Shown one piece after another: positions 13,676 to 16,346 of a DNA stretch of 16,346 nucleotides. Under the pieces are notes generated by a model. The model was not told where the DNA came from. It saw only the letters and a program-made list of their open reading frames with translations, and searched no databases. This DNA is from Bacteroidota bacterium (GTDB taxonomy: Bacteria; Bacteroidota; Bacteroidia; Flavobacteriales; Weeksellaceae), in contig JAEWOS010000030.1 of the NCBI GenBank assembly GCA_023460855.1, positions 1 through 16,346 of the forward strand. Direction: 5' to 3'. Position 1 is the stretch's first letter, and every line of letters begins with the position of its first letter. The translations under genes were made by a program, and so were the position numbers.

Positions 13676-14320
13676 ATGATGCTTTTTCGAATGTTATTTT
13701 CCAGGATTTTATTTCTGTCTGTTCTCACGGTCAGTCTTTCGGCATATGCCCAGTCTTTTTCGAAACTGAGAAAACAGGCGATGTCAGCCTATAAACTGCA
13801 CGATTTTGAGACCGCAAAAAATTTTGGAATTCAGGCTTTGGAAATCAGACCGAAAGACGTGCAAACCAATATTCTTGTAGGAGATGCAGAATATTTTCTC
13901 AATAACTATGAAAACGCGCTTCTTTACTATCAAAAAGTAGAAGATAAAGTTCGCCATCCGGAAATGTTTTTGCGAAAAGCGTCTGTAATGCTAGCCTTGG
14001 GCAGAGATGAAGAAGCACTGGTGAATTACCGCATTTTAGCGCATTTGAAACCCACAGATCCCGTATTCAGAAGGCTGATTTCGAAAGTTTATTTCGACCG
14101 TGGCGATTATAGGGGGGCACTAGACGAAATAAATCAGGCTGAAAAGCTGAGCCCGCTGTCTTCCCCCACTATTCTCGGTAAAGCACAAATCCTGCTGAAA
14201 CTCAACAGGATCAATGAAAGTTGCGAATACCTGAATAAACCGCAGCTCACCGAAACACCTGAAGTAAAAATCCTGAGGGAAATAAACTGTAATAAAGAGA
14301 AGGAGCCACTACTTCAATAA
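13676..14320 (+). CDS. exported tetratricopeptide repeat protein
   Basis: A 214-residue protein. The N-terminus is a signal peptide with likely cleavage after Ala25 (SAYA before Gln26). The remainder is about five tandem TPR units (roughly 30-60, 64-94, 97-127, 131-161 and 164-194), seen from repeated A/G, Y/F and P spacing such as FETAKNFGIQALEIRP, YENALLYYQKVE, DEEALVNYRILAHLKP and YRGALDEINQAEKLSP. It probably acts in the periplasm as a protein-binding scaffold. Two start codons stand side by side (13676, 13679) with a third at 13691; the first is used here. It follows the DUF4407 gene by 32 nt. Its last 12 nt overlap the end of the M20 gene on the other strand. Confidence 0.85.
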   Translation: MMLFRMLFSRILFLSVLTVSLSAYAQSFSKLRKQAMSAYKLHDFETAKNFGIQALEIRPKDVQTNILVGDAEYFLNNYENALLYYQKVEDKVRHPEMFLRKASVMLALGRDEEALVNYRILAHLKPTDPVFRRLISKVYFDRGDYRGALDEINQAEKLSPLSSPTILGKAQILLKLNRINESCEYLNKPQLTETPEVKILREINCNKEKEPLLQ

Positions 14321-15472
14321 TTCGAGAGCCGATTTTGCCAGGAATTCACTTCCCAAAATCATACAGTCTTCATTGAAAATAACTTTCGGATGATGCAGAA
14401 AATAAGCTCCTTTCTGATCGCTCATGGCACCGATAAAATAGAACATCGAAGGTACTTTTCTTGAATAAAAGGCAAAGTCTTCCGCTCCAAGCGTAGGTGG
14501 AATCGCGTGCAGGCCCATCGGAAAAATCTGCTGAGCGACCGGAGCGAGTTTTTCATGAACTTCAGCCTCATTATTCACACTGGGATAATAGGAATCCAAG
14601 GTCAGTTTTATTTCCACATCATATGCGTTAGAAATTCCTTGAATAATCTGCTGAACCCTCTTCTTAATCAGTTCAAAATTCTGATCAGTCATCGCTCTCA
14701 GCGTTCCGGTAAGCACTGCATGATCCGCAATAACATTCGGAGCTGTTCCTGCATGAAAACTTGAAATCGAAACGACACCAGAATCAAACGGAGCAATATT
14801 CCTGGAAACAATGCTCTGAAGACTCTGTACAAGTGCCGAACCTGCCACTACTACGTCTTTCGCAAACTGTGGCGCAGCGCCGGCATGACTTGAAATCCCG
14901 AAAATCTCAATGGTGAAATTTGCAGCATTGGCCAAAGCATCTCCGGGAGAATAGTTTACCATACCAACTGGCGCCAAAGGATTTACATGGAGTGCAAGGG
15001 CAAAATCCACATCATCCAGAACGCCTTCCTCTACCATTCTTTGTCCGCCTGATTTTTTTTCGGCATCTCCGTTTGTTCCTTCCTCAGAAGGCTGAAACAC
15101 ACATTTTACCGTGCCTGAAAATTCTGCATTCTGAAGATGAATGATAGCTCCCAAAAGCATGGTAGCGTGCATATCATGGCCGCAGGCATGCATTACTCCG
15201 TCATTTTTAGATGAAAATTCCAGGCCACTGATTTCCTGCATGGGTAAAGCATCAATATCTGCACGAAGCAGGACGCATTTCCCTTCTCCTTTTTTAATTT
15301 CTGCAAGAATCCCTGTGCTGTGCGCAAGCCCTTTCTGGTACGGCACTCCCAGCTCATCTAATCTCGAAGCGATGTAAGCTGAAGTTTCGTGTTCTTTATA
15401 ACCAATTTCCGGTATCCGGTGCAGGTCGCGGCGGATTCTTGTAAGGCGGTCTGTGAGATCGGTAGTTTCCAT
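14309..15472 (-). CDS. M20 family amidohydrolase (hippurate/IAA-amino acid/acetyl-diaminopimelate type)
   Basis: A 387-residue cytosolic dizinc amidohydrolase of the M20D group, without a signal peptide. Visible landmarks are RRDLHRIPEIGYKEHET (14-30), RADIDALPM (70-78), the metal motif HACGHDMH (95-102; C97 and H99), the catalytic/metal pair E130-E131 in PSEEGTNG, H162 in ALALHVNP, the dimerisation-domain sequence ISSHAGAAPQFAKD, and H360 in FLHHPK. All ligands are present and length is normal. Family members remove acyl groups from N-acyl amino acids; the natural substrate cannot be told from sequence, though N-acetyl-diaminopimelate or N-acyl amino acid conjugates are common. It stands alone on its strand, with 155 nt of non-coding sequence upstream. 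Confidence 0.93.
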   Translation of the reverse strand: METTDLTDRLTRIRRDLHRIPEIGYKEHETSAYIASRLDELGVPYQKGLAHSTGILAEIKKGEGKCVLLRADIDALPMQEISGLEFSSKNDGVMHACGHDMHATMLLGAIIHLQNAEFSGTVKCVFQPSEEGTNGDAEKKSGGQRMVEEGVLDDVDFALALHVNPLAPVGMVNYSPGDALANAANFTIEIFGISSHAGAAPQFAKDVVVAGSALVQSLQSIVSRNIAPFDSGVVSISSFHAGTAPNVIADHAVLTGTLRAMTDQNFELIKKRVQQIIQGISNAYDVEIKLTLDSYYPSVNNEAEVHEKLAPVAQQIFPMGLHAIPPTLGAEDFAFYSRKVPSMFYFIGAMSDQKGAYFLHHPKVIFNEDCMILGSEFLAKSALELLK

Positions 15473-15571
15473 TTTGTTTTTCTAAACTTAAAGTGTCGAT
15501 ACATAGATAAATTTAGTAATTAAAATTCAGGCACGGAAAACAAATCCTAATTGCAATTCAAATCGATCAAA

Positions 15572-15610
15572 AAAGCCCCGCGCAAAACAGCACAAGGATT
15601 TTCAGTACCG
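15572..15610. repeat. decayed copy of the tRNA-Leu terminator and tRNA end
   Basis: The first 15 nt, AAAGCCCCGCGCAAA, are identical to 16198-16212, and the similarity continues (GCACA, GG, TTT, GTAC) with a few mismatches and two one-base insertions through the position matching the last bases of tRNA-Leu. The inverted-repeat arm is damaged (GGATTTT instead of GGGCTTT), so it should no longer form a good hairpin. The two copies are about 626 bp apart in the same orientation. Confidence 0.6.
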
Positions 15611-15627
15611 CAGCAAATGACCAGGCA

Positions 15628-16047
15628 TTATTCAAACCTAATCCATTTTTTAAACATCCACCAGTTTACTAATCCTATAATTAAAAGAATGATAGAAAAA
15701 AACAATTCAATTTTATCTGTAGTCAAAAAATTAATATATAAAAAATAAATTACTAAACAATAACCAAGCTGGATTAGCAAATTATTTCCAAATTTAGAAA
15801 CAATAAAGAACAATAAAAGATATATCCAAATATAAAATGAAAAAAAATGAAAAAAAAATTCATAAACAAAGAGTGGATAAATATAGTAGCTAATATCTGC
15901 CTTCTCCCCATTGAAAAGTTCTAAAGCTTGAATAGGTTTCCTTGGCACGTTAAGAATAGTTCCTAAAAAGACTTGTAAAAAAACTTTAATTAAAATGGCT
16001 ATAACTGCAATAAAAACTAACTGTATGTAATTTCCAACTGATTTCAT
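15628..16047 (-). CDS. small multi-pass membrane protein, unknown function
   Basis: A 139-residue hydrophobic protein with about four membrane helices (8-32, 55-83, 90-107 and 114-132), rich in Phe, Ile, Leu and Tyr, and with short charged loops (RKP near 36, GEKAD near 48-51, FKKWIRFE at the end). I recognise no family. Its DNA is clearly more AT-rich than the flanking genes, which may mean recent acquisition. It starts 2 nt after a 21-codon putative lipopeptide ORF, and the two occupy the space between the repeated terminator sequences. It could be an orphan gene of this lineage; it is a real ORF by length and topology but has no direct functional clue. Confidence 0.6.
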   Translation of the reverse strand: MKSVGNYIQLVFIAVIAILIKVFLQVFLGTILNVPRKPIQALELFNGEKADISYYIYPLFVYEFFFHFFSFYIWIYLLLFFIVSKFGNNLLIQLGYCLVIYFLYINFLTTDKIELFFSIILLIIGLVNWWMFKKWIRFE

Positions 16048-16049
16048 AA

Positions 16050-16115
16050 CTAGTTACACCCTAAAGATTGAATAGTTGCAAGGAGGAATAAAATTCCGTA
16101 AATAAAAGTTTTCAT
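16050..16115 (-). CDS. putative 21-residue lipopeptide
   Basis: ATG at 16115 opens a 21-codon frame: a Lys at position 2, a hydrophobic stretch FIYGILFLLATIQ, then a lipobox-like SLGC with Cys20, one Asn and a TAG stop. The processed product would be only a lipidated Cys-Asn. The following membrane-protein ATG lies 2 nt after the stop, so coupling is likely. A one-mismatch -7 element (CATATTTG, 16152-16145) stands upstream. Either it is a real micro-lipoprotein/leader peptide or the stump of a longer lipoprotein gene. The longer frame reading into it from 16307 runs through tRNA-Leu and is not real. Confidence 0.35.
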   Translation of the reverse strand: MKTFIYGILFLLATIQSLGCN

Positions 16116-16197
16116 TTGGTTATAATTTTTTAATTGATGATTTGCAAATATGCAGTAAATTCCTGGGAATAGTACAGAAAAGGCACCATAAATAATA

Positions 16198-16227
16198 AAA
16201 GCCCCGCGCAAATTTGCACAGGGCTTT
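16198..16227 (-). terminator. intrinsic terminator of tRNA-Leu
   Basis: AAAGCCC (16198-16204) pairs with GGGCTTT (16221-16227), with an inner GCAAATTTGC palindrome extending the stem. Read on the minus strand it follows the tRNA by 2 nt and runs into TTTTATTATT, a good U-tract. Confidence 0.8.
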
Positions 16228-16229
16228 CG

Positions 16230-16313
16230 TACTCCGGACGGGACTTGAACCCGTACGTCCTTGCGGACACAGGATTTTAAGTCCTGCGTGTCTACCAATT
16301 CCACCACCAGAGC
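16230..16313 (-). tRNA. tRNA-Leu (anticodon UAA)
   Basis: The minus strand folds as a class II tRNA of 84 nt. The acceptor arm pairs GCTCTGG with CCGGAGT (first pair G-U, one internal U-G), with discriminator A at 16230. The D-arm holds GGTGGAATTGGTAGACAC, the anticodon stem CAGGA/TCCTG frames the loop CTTAAAA with anticodon TAA, the long variable arm is GTCC-GCAA-GGAC, and the T-arm is CGGGTTCAAGTCCCG. CCA is not encoded. It reads UUA leucine codons, frequent in this AT-rich genome. Confidence 0.95.
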
Positions 16314-16346
16314 GTGGTAAAAAAAAAGAAGTTTAAATCCATAAAC

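Noticed and set aside
15551..15748. 65-residue plus-strand ORF
   Set aside because: It runs across the decayed terminator repeat and the antisense of the orphan membrane gene; composition is low-complexity and there is no domain.
16050..16307. 85-residue minus-strand ORF beginning MVELVDTQDLKSC
   Set aside because: Its first part is the tRNA-Leu sequence and terminator read as protein, a well-known false gene. Only the last 21 codons could be real and are listed separately.
1..16346. CRISPR array, IS element or integrase
   Set aside because: No regularly spaced repeats, transposase or recombinase coding sequence was found; the only direct-repeat candidates are short and are listed above.

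Overview
The window looks like chromosomal DNA from a Flavobacteriia member of the Bacteroidota, most likely a Chryseobacterium/Kaistella-like Weeksellaceae. The clues are a single-haem CcoP, the families present (FixG/FixH, DUF4407, four-helix Cys-rich copper protein, flavobacterial secreted repeat-head proteins), AT-rich leaders with little Shine-Dalgarno signal, and several matches to the Bacteroidota promoter (TTTG, about 19 nt, TAnnTTTG). This placement is by recognition, not by a database search.

Bases 1-4593 (+) are the end of a cbb3 cytochrome oxidase locus. It holds the C-terminal part of CcoO (cut by the window edge), CcoQ, monohaem CcoP, a terminator hairpin, then a separately promoted assembly set: CcoG/FixG, CcoH/FixH and a UreH/TauE-like membrane protein that may serve copper delivery. 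CcoI and CcoS are not in view. A lipoprotein-like serine hydrolase (beta-lactamase fold) follows at 4669-5796.

Bases 5857-8883 (-) hold two operons. One pairs an exported MBL-fold hydrolase with a cytosolic 16-cysteine copper-storage protein. The other is a PadR regulator with two paralogous membrane proteins that share a HAAS-like N-terminal domain; a perfect palindrome overlaps its promoter. ruvC (+) is divergent from padR and seems to have a GTG start almost on its transcription start.

Bases 9622-12319 (-) are an operon of three tandem, diverged secreted paralogues of unknown function. The first carries a single in-frame amber codon with the reading frame intact on both sides. Its promoter region (12320-12551) holds a consensus Bacteroidota promoter and three inverted repeats. 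Divergent from it, a DUF4407 membrane/coiled-coil gene and a TPR exported-protein gene run to 14320 and meet an M20 amidohydrolase gene tail to tail (12-nt overlap).

Bases 15473-16346 (-) contain a small AT-rich segment with a putative 21-residue lipopeptide and a four-helix membrane protein, then tRNA-Leu(UAA) with its terminator. A decayed copy of that terminator sits about 626 bp away on the far side of the two small genes, hinting at a duplication or insertion event.

There is no stretch above 300 bases without a gene. No IS element or CRISPR array was seen.
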